A stretch of 64,000 nt of DNA from Bradyrhizobium iriomotense (GCF_030160715.1 NZ_BSOW01000023.1:98052-162051); one strand, 5' to 3'; shown: positions 41,601 to 52,620, counted from the stretch's first letter. The notes: a model not told the origin generated them from the letters alone. Numbers and translations: made by a program.

Positions 41601-43416
41601 CCGGCTCGGGCCTGTTACCGGGCACGATCTGATAGGTGCGTTCGTCGACTACGCGCAGGCCATGATTTTCGATCACCGGCACGCGATAGGACAGCGATAG
41701 CGGTGCGGCGTCGGAGAACACCTTCAGGCCGAAGCGCCTGGGATCGTCCTCGCTTTTGTCGCGGTGAACCGAGATCGTCACCGGGCGGGCTGGGGTCAGC
41801 CTTTCGATGGTCGCGATATCGGCGATCGCCTGCTCCGCGGTGAAAACCTCGCTATAGCCGCCGCTAAAGGATTGGGCATAACGGTTGGCGAGCATGCGCG
41901 CCCGCATGCCGTCGGTCGACGCGGTGAGCGCGGCCTTCAGCTTGTCGGCCCAGGTCGCGGCAATGGCGCTGATCCCGGCTTCGAGCATGGTGCGCTCGAC
42001 GACGGGCGTTTTGCCTTCATAGCGTCCGATGATGAAGTGGACGCGCGCAAGCGCGCCTTCAGGGAACGACACGTAGGAAGCGGACAGGGTTCCCTTGTAG
42101 ATCTGCGCCAGGAACGCTCCGACGCGTGTGCGCACGTCGGTGTCGTACTTGTCGCGCGGAATGAAGGTGAGGATGGAGACGAAGCGATCGAACTTGTCCA
42201 CCCGCGCCAGCGCCCGGACGCGCGGGCGCTCGTAGAGGATCAGGATCTCGATGACGAAATTGTAGAGCGTGTCGACGTCGATCTGGAACAGCTCGTCACG
42301 CGGATAATCTTCGAGAATGTGCATCAACGCCTTGCCCGAATGGCCGTTCGGGTCGAAGCCGGCGCGCTGCAGCACCCGCGAAACCTTGTGGCGCACATAC
42401 GGGATCTGCCGCACCGAGCGCGTATAGGCGCCCGAGGTGAACAGGCCGACGACGCGCAATTCGCCTTCGAGCCGGCCGTCGGGCGAATAGAGCTTGATGC
42501 CCACATAATCCATCCGGATGCGGCGATGGACGCGGCTGCTCACATTGGCCTTGATGACGATCAGCAAGGTCGGCTCGCGCATGAACTCGCGAATCTCGGA
42601 CGTCATCACCACCATTTCGCCGCCGCGGCGCAGGACCTTTACGTCGGGATCGCGGAGGATGCCGAGGCCCTCGGCGGTCGTGATGTCGTCCGACGCATCG
42701 CCGTCGGGCGAGAAGCGATATTCGCGCACGCCGAGGAAGGTGAAATTGTCCGCGCAGAGCCACTGCAGGAACTGGTTGGCCTCGGCGACCTCGTCGATCG
42801 GCAGCGGCGGCGGATTGGAAGAGAACGTCTTGATCGCTTGCTCGACGCGATCGCGCATGGCGCGCCAGTCGGTGACGCAGGCGCGCACGTTGTCCAACGC
42901 CCTGGTGACGCCGTCGATCAGCTTCTGGCGGTCGGCGTCGGCATCCAGGCGGGTGATGTGGAGGTGAATCAGGCTTTCGCGCGCCCCCCTTGCTCCCTCC
43001 GGCAGCGTTTCGCCGTAGAACCGAAGCAGCTTGCCCTCATCATCGCGCTCCACGGCGATGATCGGGTGGGCGACGAGGGTGACTTCGATGCCCTGCTCGG
43101 CGAGCTCCGCGATCGTGGAGTCGTACAGGAACGGCATGTTGTCGTTGAGAATCTCGAGCACGGAAATCTCGCGCCCGTTCGGCAATGTCGGATTGACGAC
43201 GCGGATATCGGCACGACCGGCCGTGCGCCGCTGCACGTGCTCCCAGGCCTGCTCCGCCAGGAGGGCAAGCGAGGCGGCATCGAAATTGTCGAGATCCTCG
43301 ATATTGGTGTAGCCGAACAAAGGCTCGGCAAAGGCCCGAGGGCTCTTGCCCGGCGGCACGCTGCCGGCTGCATCGCGGATCAGGGTTGCCCGGGCCTTGT
43401 CATCGCGCCATGCCAT
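38602..43416 (-). CDS. NAD-specific glutamate dehydrogenase, large (about 180 kDa) type
   Basis: Oxidatively deaminates glutamate to 2-oxoglutarate, NAD dependent; 1,604 residues, the size of the GDH180 family. The N-terminal half holds regulatory/ACT-like regions. The catalytic part is in the C-terminal half, with FKFNARGIEDLPAPRPF, the substrate region VARGGLRWSDRPQDFRTEILGLVKAQ, VPVGAKGGFVPK and the nucleotide-binding region GVGDMSGDVFGNGMLLS. The start at 43416 (MAWRDDKARATL) has GGAGGACGCT upstream; ATGs at 43428 and 43449 are alternatives. It is a single-gene unit by its spacing. Confidence 0.95.
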   Translation of the reverse strand: MAWRDDKARATLIRDAAGSVPPGKSPRAFAEPLFGYTNIEDLDNFDAASLALLAEQAWEHVQRRTAGRADIRVVNPTLPNGREISVLEILNDNMPFLYDSTIAELAEQGIEVTLVAHPIIAVERDDEGKLLRFYGETLPEGARGARESLIHLHITRLDADADRQKLIDGVTRALDNVRACVTDWRAMRDRVEQAIKTFSSNPPPLPIDEVAEANQFLQWLCADNFTFLGVREYRFSPDGDASDDITTAEGLGILRDPDVKVLRRGGEMVVMTSEIREFMREPTLLIVIKANVSSRVHRRIRMDYVGIKLYSPDGRLEGELRVVGLFTSGAYTRSVRQIPYVRHKVSRVLQRAGFDPNGHSGKALMHILEDYPRDELFQIDVDTLYNFVIEILILYERPRVRALARVDKFDRFVSILTFIPRDKYDTDVRTRVGAFLAQIYKGTLSASYVSFPEGALARVHFIIGRYEGKTPVVERTMLEAGISAIAATWADKLKAALTASTDGMRARMLANRYAQSFSGGYSEVFTAEQAIADIATIERLTPARPVTISVHRDKSEDDPRRFGLKVFSDAAPLSLSYRVPVIENHGLRVVDERTYQIVPGNRPEPVWLHDMTIETSDGQPIEISRDFSHRLEASIMAVVTDRAESDGYNALILRTALGWREVSTIRALSRYLHQIRAPFSQDYMWATLRKNAAITANLVALFQARLDPRLAATEPERAARETALLAEIEEQLKSVASLDEDRILRRFTNLVQSTIRTNLWQVGEDGQPRPVISFKFNARGIEDLPAPRPFYEIFVYSPRVEGIHLRFGKVARGGLRWSDRPQDFRTEILGLVKAQQVKNAVIVPVGAKGGFVPKRLPPPSNRDAWLAEGTEAYRIFVRSLLELTDNLDGDDLVAPDLTVRHDGDDPYLVVAADKGTATFSDVANAISAEKNHWLGDAFASGGSQGYDHKKMGITARGAWEAVKRHFRELGTDIQTMPFTAVGVGDMSGDVFGNGMLLSPATKLVAAFDHRDIFIDPSPDPASSFTERKRLFDMPRSSWQDYNKALISQGGGVFSRSLKAIPLAPEVRTLLDLDKPQATPFEVMTAILKARADLLWFGGIGTYIRALAESDDQAGDRANDPIRITGAEVRARVIGEGANLGATQRGRIEAAQAGVKLNTDAIDNSAGVNTSDVEVNIKIALARPEREGRLSTADRNTLLAAMTDEVGTVVLRNNYLQTLALSLAERKGVAETGFLTRLMQSLEQRGLLSRVVEFLPDDAAIAERTRRGQALTRPELAVLLAYAKLTLYDDLLATSVPDDPYLARRLSLYFPREVPDKFPAAVELHRLRREIIATSLVNAVINRGGPACIVRLTDETDADISIIVMAQVAVDAIYELRRLNDAIDALDTRIDGQLQLGLYAAIQDLLLSRMVWYVRNVDFRDGLSAVIARFGPAVREVAASLDNALPPDLQAARSKRRQDLTDAGVPTGLAGDLADLDALVSAPDIVTVAERTGRSIGDAAATFFAAEANFRLDRIIAAARSVPASDRFERLAVDRAVELIAAAERRLAADMLTIGQSGQQAAETWLAAHPEATRIRRAVEEIAAGGLTLAKLIVAANLLGDLVKG

Positions 43417-43734
43417 AGCGTCCTCCATGTCCCGGCCGACTAACCGCAATTACGGTCGGGTGTTGATTTTGGAGTGCACCTCTTCGTGTGCCATCGTTTC
43501 CTCGCCGCGATTCAATCGCGTGCGCGAAATCTTGAGTCTTGCGGCCTCGAAGATACTAGCACCCCGGAGCCGCCAAGGCGCGCAGAGTTGTGAGGCGCGC
43601 TTGGGTCGAAACCGACGCCGACGGTCACCGCGCCGGCGGCGGCTTGCAAAATCCCAAGGAATTTCAATTGTGTATGGATTCGTCGCCTTGTTCTGAATGG
43701 CGCGCCATTTTCTTCATGTGAGCGGCGGTCAAAA
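43417..43734. other. intergenic region upstream of glutamate dehydrogenase
   Basis: About 320 bases between two leftward genes. No gene, tRNA or clear repeat was seen. It presumably carries the promoter of the dehydrogenase. Confidence 0.4.
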
Positions 43735-44619
43735 TCAGCGTTCGAAAAACCACTCCAAAAACTCCGATGCGACATCTGGGGTCAGCTCCTGGGCGGCCTC
43801 TGCGACCGTTCCGTAGCCCTTCGCCGCCGCAACGGTGGAGAGAATGCAGGCAAGAAAGCTGCCGTCCCATTCTCGATTTGCTGCTGCAGCGACAAGAGAC
43901 GGCAGGCGTTGCAGCGCAGCGAAATACGCGTGGCGCAAATCGTCGGGAATAGGGGTTGCCGTCTTCTGCCGGCAAATCTCAACCCAAGCCGGAAAGTGAA
44001 AGAAACTGGAATCGGCCATGGCCGGCGCGATTGAGAGGGCGCGTACGACGTGAGGGACGGCCGCAAACGAAGCAGGATAAACGTCGCCCTGATGGGCCAG
44101 CGCGCTCCACAAAGAAAACCACGGTTCATCCTTGCCACTCGATGCGGGTAGCTCTGCGAGTTGTCGCAAAAGGCCGGGGATATCACTGGCCGATCCATAG
44201 GCATGTCTCAGATCTGCCCAACGGCGCGTGTCGTCGAGAGAAAGCGCATCGATCGACGTTCCGGCGGATGCGGACTCCGCGAAGACTTCGTGGCAACCCG
44301 TTTCGTCAAGGAAGATCCGATAGTGGTGCAGCTCCTTGTAGGCTTTTATCGGTGCTCGATCGCCATCGACAAAGGACGACAGGACACGAGATTCCATCAC
44401 CTCGACCAGCCGAAAATACGCGCTTTTGATCTGCTCGGCGTCACAATTCGGCAAGGCCGTGAACTGATGCCAGCGCGCGCGATGGAAATTGATCTCGAAT
44501 GGAGGCAGCTCCGTGAATCGTAAGATCAACTTTGCGTCGCCGCCAGACATGGAGAATGTGCAGCCCTCATATAGGCCGGTGTCGAACTTCGGTAGCTCTG
44601 CGATTTCTTCATATCTCAC
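43735..44619 (-). CDS. hypothetical protein, possible HEAT-like C-terminal domain
   Basis: 294 residues from a GTG at 44619 (VRYEEIAELPKFDTGLYEG). The first 90 residues form one unit with FTELPPFEINFHRARWHQF. The C-terminal 170 residues contain LWSALAHQGDVYPASFAAVPHVVRAL, a wording I associate with HEAT-like hypothetical proteins, some found beside polymorphic toxins as possible immunity proteins. No toxin is seen here. The frame extends upstream into the Gly-rich end of the next gene, so the later start is preferred; it is not certain. Confidence 0.6.
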   Translation of the reverse strand: MRYEEIAELPKFDTGLYEGCTFSMSGGDAKLILRFTELPPFEINFHRARWHQFTALPNCDAEQIKSAYFRLVEVMESRVLSSFVDGDRAPIKAYKELHHYRIFLDETGCHEVFAESASAGTSIDALSLDDTRRWADLRHAYGSASDIPGLLRQLAELPASSGKDEPWFSLWSALAHQGDVYPASFAAVPHVVRALSIAPAMADSSFFHFPAWVEICRQKTATPIPDDLRHAYFAALQRLPSLVAAAANREWDGSFLACILSTVAAAKGYGTVAEAAQELTPDVASEFLEWFFER

Positions 44620-44659
44620 GGCGTGAGCTCTCGGCGTTACGGCGGATTCACCGGCTTTT

Positions 44660-45484
44660 TCAACCGCTGCACCCGCCGCATCCGCCACCACCTCCGCCGC
44701 CCCCACCGCATCCGCCACCGCCGTCACCACCGCCGCTGCTCATCGTCTTCGAGGCGGCATAGATCGGGGCGTAGGGTGTCCCCGACAGCACGACGGCGCC
44801 GGAGAGTGCCACCGCGAGAAGCAGCTCGTGATCGCGCGGCGCGCGCGAGGCTCGCGCGTTGGAGGCCTGATGGCTTGCGAGGGCCTCATCGCCTGCTCGC
44901 GTCCGTATGGGGCGCTTCGCCAGCATGATGCCCCCGATCACTGTGACGATGAGAAGGAAGATCAGGATTCCGACCGGGTGGTGCCGTTCCGCACCGACGG
45001 CGGCCTTGATGGCCCCGAGGCCGAGGAGGAGAGCGATGAAGGGGAGGACGGTCATGTGGAAGGACGTCATCTGGTCGTCGGTCGGGGCGTAGCCGAGCTG
45101 TTGCAGGCGCCCCTGAATTTGCTGGACCATCGGCTTGACCGCGATCTGGAACTGCTGGCGCGTCATGTCGGGGTGGACCGCGAGCGATGCCGGCTGGCGC
45201 ATGATCCTCGTCAGCGGGGTCTGGTCGGTGACGGTGATCGTGCGGCCGTTGGGCGCGATGGTGGCCCCGCTCCCCGACGTCAGGCCGAGCAGGATCACAT
45301 CGCCGAGGCGTCGTGCGCCGCCGCCGAGATAGGCCAATTCCAGCGCGTTCAATTGGCGCGGCGCGTTTGCGGCAGGACCGATCGTCGACCTGAAATGAAA
45401 ACCCAGCAGGAAGATGATGGCTGCGCTGGTCAGATAGAGAGTCAGGAAGGGACCGGCGGTCCAGTCCAGGGGATTCCATGTCAT
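44660..45484 (-). CDS. TIGR04222-type membrane protein with Gly/Cys-rich tail
   Basis: 274 residues. N-terminal membrane segment (PFLTLYLTSAAIIFLLGFHF), a cytosolic middle part with ALELAYLGGGARRLGDVILLGL (the family core), two more membrane helices (about 165-210), and a last one before the tail. The protein ends in SSGGGDGGGGCGGGGGGG and CGGCSG, as is usual for this family. The ATG at 45484 overlaps the stop of the upstream gene by four bases. Function unknown. Confidence 0.82.
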   Translation of the reverse strand: MTWNPLDWTAGPFLTLYLTSAAIIFLLGFHFRSTIGPAANAPRQLNALELAYLGGGARRLGDVILLGLTSGSGATIAPNGRTITVTDQTPLTRIMRQPASLAVHPDMTRQQFQIAVKPMVQQIQGRLQQLGYAPTDDQMTSFHMTVLPFIALLLGLGAIKAAVGAERHHPVGILIFLLIVTVIGGIMLAKRPIRTRAGDEALASHQASNARASRAPRDHELLLAVALSGAVVLSGTPYAPIYAASKTMSSGGGDGGGGCGGGGGGGGGCGGCSG

Positions 45485-46068
45485 CGGCTCGTCCTCATGA
45501 ATCGACCGCGAATCCATGCGATGGGTCTTGGCATGATAAGCCAGCGGCTGCGGTCCGTCACATGATAGCGTTGGCGCCCGAAGCGCAGATGTGTCGCCGG
45601 CCACAGTTCTGGGCTGGGCGGTCCGAACACGCGCTCATGCAACGCAAGCGTCTCGGCATATTGCCGGCGATAGATCGCCTGGGCCTCCGGTCCGCCGGGC
45701 GTGGGATCATGGTGCAGCGGCGCCTGTAACCTCTCGCCGCACCAGATCGCCCAATAGTCGCGTGAATAGACGAGATGCTGGTGCCAGACCTCGTCGACGA
45801 TCTCGCTCGGCGTGACCGGCGTCGGCGAGACGACGGCGAGAAAGCAGAAGCGGCGATAGGCATCGACGGCCGCGCGCGCCTCCTGAAGGCTCCATCCATG
45901 ATCGCGCGCGAGGCGCCGGGTAAAGTTCAGCGGCGTGTCGGGCTCGAAATCATGCTGCTCGATGCGTCGCCACAGCTCCTGTCGTGCCGGCGTCCAGACC
46001 GGCTCGCCCGCCTGGATGTCGATCTTGAACTGCTCGCGCTGCAACCGGGGCTCCCGATGATCGTCCAC
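45481..46068 (-). CDS. glycine-rich domain protein (GRDP)-like
   Basis: 195 residues, probably cytosolic. The core EIVDEVWHQHLVYSRDYWAIWCGERL followed by LHHDPTPGG is the conserved region of GRDP-like proteins that are encoded next to TIGR04222 membrane proteins. FCFLAVVSPTPVTPS precedes it. The C-terminus is basic (WIRGRFMRTSR). It is translationally coupled to the TIGR04222 gene (ATGA overlap), so the two probably act together. Their function is unknown. Confidence 0.75.
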   Translation of the reverse strand: MDDHREPRLQREQFKIDIQAGEPVWTPARQELWRRIEQHDFEPDTPLNFTRRLARDHGWSLQEARAAVDAYRRFCFLAVVSPTPVTPSEIVDEVWHQHLVYSRDYWAIWCGERLQAPLHHDPTPGGPEAQAIYRRQYAETLALHERVFGPPSPELWPATHLRFGRQRYHVTDRSRWLIMPRPIAWIRGRFMRTSR

Positions 46069-46197
46069 GCGTCATGATAGCACGGAACTCGTGCGGACAG
46101 GATGACGGTCGAGCGAACGGCCGACCACGGCGCTGCCGGGCTGCGGTTCATCAGGCAGGGGGCGCGAACGCGGACAGGCGGAGGAGCAGGAGCCCTT

Positions 46198-47253
46198 TTA
46201 TGCGGGTGTGCCATCGATCGAGCGGCGGATCACCCGCTGCACGTCGGCGTTCGACAGAAACAGATCGTGGTTGATGATCCCCCAGCCTGCGTCGGAGGCG
46301 TCGATCACGCGCACGCCGAGCTGCTCGATAGCAGCCTTCTCGGCGGCGCCGACCCGCGTCATTCCGCCTGCGATTTGCCCCGACAGCGCCAGCGCGCGAT
46401 CGTTCGTCGCGGCGATCACGGTGATCTTGCCGGCAAGCGGACCGATGCGGTGGATCGCCGACGAGAACACGTCCATGTCGATATCAGGCGCGGCAAACAC
46501 CACCGCGCCGATCTTGCTTGTGACGGTGTCGCCGTATCGTGCATAGAGCTGACGCAGGCTTTCGAGCGTCAGCATGGTGCCCATGCTGTGTGCAACGATA
46601 TGCACGCGGCCGCCGCCTGAAGCCGACACGAGGGACGAGAGCACGCGTTCGAAATCGTCGCGGGACCACATCGCGCTGTCGCGGTCATAGGCATAGTCGA
46701 ACAGTCCTGCCTTGGAGGGCCAGGAGAACACCATGGTCCGGCCGCGGAACTTGATCCCATCGGAGAGATGTGCGGCATCGAGCGCCGCCGTCTCGAATGT
46801 CTGCTTGAAGCCGTGCACATAGATCAGCACGTCTCCCCCGCCGGCCTGAGCAACGAGATCGCCAATTTCGGTCGACACCGGTTCGACCCGATCAAGGCGC
46901 CAATCGCCAAGTCCGACCGCGGCGAGAGAAAGACGGCTCTCGTCCGGCGCCACCAGCTTTGCCCGCGCGACCGTCATCGTGGTCGCGCGCTCCGGCCCGA
47001 ACCAGGGTTTCGTGCGACTGCCGTTCACGGGCTTGCGCGTGGTGGTGACCAGCAATGTGGGGTCAGCGGAGAGAGACGACGCGTCGAAGCGCGCGCCGGT
47101 CGCGCCCAGGCCTGCGCATCCACCAAGCGCAAGGACACTGCCTGCCGACACAAGCCCGCCCAGGAGCGAGCGGCGCGACAGAGGCGAATGAAGAGAGTCG
47201 CGTTGCAGAAGACGTCGGACGATCACACGGAACCTTTGGGAACTCTGCCCCAC
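46198..47253 (-). CDS. alpha/beta hydrolase (DUF900 type), Tat/lipoprotein signal
   Basis: 351 residues. The N-terminus has twin Arg (SRRSLLGGL) and a lipobox-like LALGGCAG, so export and lipid anchoring are likely. The hydrolase part has GGDVLIYVHGFKQTFETAA (oxyanion region), nucleophile VHIVAHSMGTMLTLESL (GHSxG-like, here AHSMG), the acid region VFAAPDIDMDVF, and a late His (GIINHDLFLSN). Substrate unknown. Single gene by spacing. Confidence 0.85.
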   Translation of the reverse strand: MGQSSQRFRVIVRRLLQRDSLHSPLSRRSLLGGLVSAGSVLALGGCAGLGATGARFDASSLSADPTLLVTTTRKPVNGSRTKPWFGPERATTMTVARAKLVAPDESRLSLAAVGLGDWRLDRVEPVSTEIGDLVAQAGGGDVLIYVHGFKQTFETAALDAAHLSDGIKFRGRTMVFSWPSKAGLFDYAYDRDSAMWSRDDFERVLSSLVSASGGGRVHIVAHSMGTMLTLESLRQLYARYGDTVTSKIGAVVFAAPDIDMDVFSSAIHRIGPLAGKITVIAATNDRALALSGQIAGGMTRVGAAEKAAIEQLGVRVIDASDAGWGIINHDLFLSNADVQRVIRRSIDGTPA

Positions 47254-47355
47254 CGTAGCGCGGCCCCGCCTAGCTCCCTGAATGAGAATGGGGGCGAGAA
47301 AACGGCGGAGCTGCGCGCGATCCGGTGAGGTTCCGGAACCAAGCCGGCGTCGTCA

Positions 47356-47778
47356 TCAATGATGATGGGCCGACACGCCCTTGACGCATTGGGTCAACAG
47401 ATCAGTCGTGGCGGACTGACCGACATCACCCAGGCTGATCATGCCGACCATCCGCTTGCTCTTGTTGATGACAGGCAGCCTCCGGATCTTCAGCGTCTCC
47501 ATGTGATGCACGGCTTTCGCCAGATCGTCGTCTTCGCGGCAGCAATGGATGCCTTCGGTCATCACATCCCGCGCGGTCATGCGCGCGGCGTTGAAGTCCT
47601 TGCTCGCGAGGCCTTTGCAGACGATATCGCGATCCGTCACCATTCCGATCAAATGGTCGCCTTCACCGATCGGAATGCAGCCGATGTCGTGCCCTTGCAT
47701 CAACTTCGCGATCTCGGTGATCGGGGTGTCGGGGCTGACCCAATCGACGCCCTTGTGCATCACGTCCTTGACCTTCAT
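47356..47778 (-). CDS. CBS-domain protein
   Basis: 140 residues made of two CBS motifs (about 1-60: MKVKDVMHKGVDWVSPDTPI and GCIPIGEGDHLIGMVTDRDI; about 68-125: TARDVMTEGIHCCREDDDLA and IRRLPVINKSKRMVGMISLGDV). Such stand-alone pairs bind adenosyl nucleotides and sense energy state. The end VSAHHH is His-rich. The start at 47778 has ACGGAGG upstream. The target is unknown. Confidence 0.9.
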   Translation of the reverse strand: MKVKDVMHKGVDWVSPDTPITEIAKLMQGHDIGCIPIGEGDHLIGMVTDRDIVCKGLASKDFNAARMTARDVMTEGIHCCREDDDLAKAVHHMETLKIRRLPVINKSKRMVGMISLGDVGQSATTDLLTQCVKGVSAHHH

Positions 47779-47893
47779 GGAGGACCTCCGTTGCGAACGC
47801 AGCCCCCGTGACGTGACTATACAACGAACCGGGCGCGACCGCACGCGCGCCGCGACGAGGACGTACTGGTGATCATCTCGCTATCGTGCCGCG

Positions 47894-48364
47894 TCAGTCG
47901 TGCACGCTGAAGCGTCCATGCGGTGCATTGGCCGTCAGGCGCGCGAACTGCGCATGGGGCAGCTGGAGCAGCGTCTCGTGATCGCCGGCCTCGATATAGA
48001 CCTCGGGCTGGGCCTGGATGGTATCATCGACGATCAGATCGAGTCCGTAGCACCTTCCGACCGCCGGCACGGCTCCGTGCGCGCAGTCGGCGAAGATCCG
48101 ATTGATCTCGGTTTCGTTGGCCATCACGAGATCCTCGCCAAGCCTCTCTTTCAGGTCCGGCAGGTTGAGATGGTGTGACGCCGGCACGATCGCGAGCATA
48201 TAGCCGCCGTCATGCCGCAATACGACGGCCTTGGCGAGACGATCGCCCGAGACGTGGCAGGCCTGCGCCGTGCGCGCGGACGACATGGTGAGATCGTGCG
48301 GGATCTCGGCATACTGGATCTTCTCGGCGGTCAGATATCGGTGCAGCGTCGGAGCAATGGACAT
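47894..48364 (-). CDS. YbaK/prolyl-tRNA editing-domain protein
   Basis: 156 residues, cytosolic. The YbaK/ProX fold is recognised from YLTAEKIQYAEIPH, the central RLAKAVVLRHDGGYMLAIVPASHHLNL (conserved Lys), and GAVPAVGRCYGLDLIVDD. Members remove wrong amino acids from tRNA. Some in this subgroup have other roles. The start at 48364 (MSIAPTLHRYL) is chosen; the upstream frame extension has no family character. Confidence 0.85.
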   Translation of the reverse strand: MSIAPTLHRYLTAEKIQYAEIPHDLTMSSARTAQACHVSGDRLAKAVVLRHDGGYMLAIVPASHHLNLPDLKERLGEDLVMANETEINRIFADCAHGAVPAVGRCYGLDLIVDDTIQAQPEVYIEAGDHETLLQLPHAQFARLTANAPHGRFSVHD

Positions 48365-48578
48365 GGCGTGCCCTCCGATGGGTATGCAAGTCGTCCACCG
48401 TGAGGCTGCACTCGCCGCACGATAGGCGGCCGCGTGATTGTCGGATTTCAACATTAGGCGCCCCGGTCGACCGCCGCAATTCGTCATTGCGCCTTGATGC
48501 GATTTCGCCTCTCGCCGCTGCGCGGTCAGACAGTATTGCCGACCTAATCCGCGATCGCGGGGGGCTGCGCCTCCTAGC

Positions 48579-49274
48579 TCAACCCATTCCGCCTGCGGAG
48601 GGCCGTGTGCCATGCGCGCGCCGATCAAGCCAGTACGTCGTGACTGCAAGCACAACCCAGCAGAGATTGTAGGCAAGGCCGCAGCAGATCACCACCCAGC
48701 CCGGGATCGGGCCGATTTCGGCGCGCTCGATGAGCTCATCGAGGTGAGCCGCCATTTGCGGATGAATCGCGAGCTTGCCGATATAGGCGGATGTCTGGAT
48801 CACGATGATCCAGATGTAAGTGCGGCGAATACGGCGCCCGGCGGCGCGAACGAAGCTGATGTGATGGCGCGGATGCAGGTAATCTTCCGCGAGGATGTTC
48901 CGCCAACCGGCGTCGTCTTTTGCGCTTTTGCCGTTCAAGATCGGAACGTACCAGTGCGTTTCGAGGAAGCGCGCCCGCGCGCGCCAAACGTTGAAATAGC
49001 GATAGCGGCGTGCCTCGAGTCCGAGAAAGACCGCGAGCAGCATGCCGATCAGGATGAGCGGCAGCGCCGATGCCTCGCGCGACGAGAACGTCGACGACAG
49101 GGCAATGCCCAAGGTCACGATCGACCAGTTGGTCGTATTGTCGAGGCGTGTCCGCCAGATGGTGCTGCGATAGATCTCGCCGCGATAGAGATGGGCAATC
49201 GCGCCCAATTCAGCCGCGTTCAGCTCTGGGATTTCACGTGTGTCTTCTGCAGGCCTGAGCATGGCGCGAACCAC
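48579..49274 (-). CDS. DUF2270 family membrane protein
   Basis: 231 residues, inner membrane. The DUF2270 start is seen (ELGAIAHLYRGEIYRSTIWRTRLDNTTNWSIV in part: HLYRGEIYRSTIWRTRLD). Two membrane helices follow (ALPLILIGMLLAVFLGLEARRYRYF region), then a cytosolic FLETHWYVPIL stretch and two C-terminal helices (YIWIIVIQTSAYIGKL; GWVVICCGLAYNLCWVVLAV). The start could be 49262. Function unknown. Confidence 0.85.
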   Translation of the reverse strand: MVRAMLRPAEDTREIPELNAAELGAIAHLYRGEIYRSTIWRTRLDNTTNWSIVTLGIALSSTFSSREASALPLILIGMLLAVFLGLEARRYRYFNVWRARARFLETHWYVPILNGKSAKDDAGWRNILAEDYLHPRHHISFVRAAGRRIRRTYIWIIVIQTSAYIGKLAIHPQMAAHLDELIERAEIGPIPGWVVICCGLAYNLCWVVLAVTTYWLDRRAHGTRPSAGGMG

Positions 49275-49426
49275 CCGAGACCAGTGAAATGTTCAGGTCG
49301 TGCTTTCAGCAGCGACCCGATGACACTACCACAATCCCGCTCCGTTTGGACAACTCCGACCACAAAACCCGCGGCAACGCGCAGGGCAATGTCGGACTGC
49401 GGTTCAGCTGGTAGGCGACGTCTACA

Positions 49427-49526
49427 GCATGATCCGGAAAAGTGCGCAGCGGTTTTCCGAAAAGATCATGCTCAAACAATAACCTAAAGCGCGATGACGA
49501 TTCATCCCAATCTCATCGCGCTTCAG
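49427..49526. repeat. bipartite palindromic repeat, copy 2
   Basis: Same two hairpins and orientation as copy 1 (GCATGATCCGGAAAA... and AAAGCGCGATGACGATTCAT...). Differences: AGTGCGCAGC for AGTGTGAAGC, and CTCAAACAAT in the spacer. It ends 3 bases before the stop of the pentapeptide-repeat gene. Confidence 0.85.
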
Positions 49527-49528
49527 CG

Positions 49529-50290
49529 TCAACGCTGCCGCGCGCGAACCGATACGCCCATGGCGTCGAGCAGCCGGAACATCTGATCGTCGTTGATCCT
49601 CAGGCCCGCGAAGTCGGCGAGGGTCGTCAGGTTCAATCCGCTCACCTCGGCGCCGGAGAGGTCCGCCCCGCTGAGCTTTGCGCCGTCGAGAATGGCCTGG
49701 AACAGGTCGCAATCCGTCAGGTCTGCATCGGTGAGGTCAATGCCGGACAAATCAGCTTCGCGAAGCCGGCTCCCGGCAAGGCTGCAGCCCGGCAATTTCG
49801 CCTCGGAAAGCTCGACCAGATCCATCTTGCAGGCATGAAAGCTGGCGCGCGTCTCGATCTGCTTGCGGCTCAGCGCGCGACTGAAGTCGGCCTTCGTGAA
49901 CTTCGCGCCCGTCAGATTGCATTCGTGCATCTCGATTGCGAAGAGTTCGGTTCGATCGAAGGCAGCCAGGGACAAGTCGCACGCCCTGAACACAGCCCGC
50001 TGCAGATCGCTGAAGGCAAAGCTGGAGGGCTTGCCATCACCACCGATGAAGCTGCATTTCTCGAAATGCGCGCCCGAAAGCTCGCCGTGCGCGATGCGGC
50101 ACGACACGAATCTGCAATTGGCAAAGCGCGCGTCCGCAAACACCGGATTGGAGAACTGAACCCGCTCGAACACGCAATCGGCGAACGATGCGCCCTCGCA
50201 ATTGATTTCCGGCCACCGATCGTCGGTCATCTGGAGCGACCGGACAGGCTTGCCGGCGCTGATCTCTCGGGCGAGCGCGTCGATGTTCAT
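49529..50290 (-). CDS. pentapeptide repeat protein
   Basis: 253 residues forming a right-handed beta-helix of A(D/N)LXX-type repeats, clearest at about 165-225 (LREADLSGIDLTDADLTDC, then AKLSGADLSGAEVSGLNL). Earlier imperfect repeats start at about 32 (CEGASFADCVFERVQF). A short N-terminal cap (MNIDALAREISAGKPV) is present. Some members mimic DNA and protect gyrase; most have no known role. The stop codon nearly touches a palindromic repeat. Confidence 0.88.
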   Translation of the reverse strand: MNIDALAREISAGKPVRSLQMTDDRWPEINCEGASFADCVFERVQFSNPVFADARFANCRFVSCRIAHGELSGAHFEKCSFIGGDGKPSSFAFSDLQRAVFRACDLSLAAFDRTELFAIEMHECNLTGAKFTKADFSRALSRKQIETRASFHACKMDLVELSEAKLPGCSLAGSRLREADLSGIDLTDADLTDCDLFQAILDGAKLSGADLSGAEVSGLNLTTLADFAGLRINDDQMFRLLDAMGVSVRARQR

Positions 50291-50589
50291 GCGAAATGGC
50301 TCTGGGATGCGTCAGGACGAGTTATCTTGGCCGGGCCTTCGAGCCACCGTCGGGCAGATGCACCGTTGGCCGGCAGGCGCGTGGCGTAACATCGCTCCGC
50401 AAAGGGCGCCCCCATCCCAAGCACCGCGATCATGGCATATTGCCCCTGATTTGCCCGACGCGTCAAGTGATTTCGTAAAATCCGCAGCGCGCGCTGGCGG
50501 TCACCGGCTCCTTTGCATGGGGTTGTTTTCGATATTTTTGTCGGAGGCTCACGAACGCGTCAGTCCGAACCGGATCGAACCGCCGCCCG
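50291..50589. other. intergenic region, nothing recognised
   Basis: About 300 bases between the pentapeptide and YgiQ genes (both leftward). Short open frames show no family and no good ribosome binding site. Confidence 0.4.

Positions 50590-52620
<2,031 letters not shown>

Noticed and set aside
38713..43443. Long plus-strand frames (771 and 559 residues) opposite the glutamate dehydrogenase gene
   Set aside because: Shadows of the dehydrogenase codons; composition is His/Asp/Arg/Gly-rich without any domain.
44532..44762. Plus-strand frame with a long Pro/His run
   Set aside because: It is the complement of the Gly-rich tail codons of the TIGR04222-type protein.
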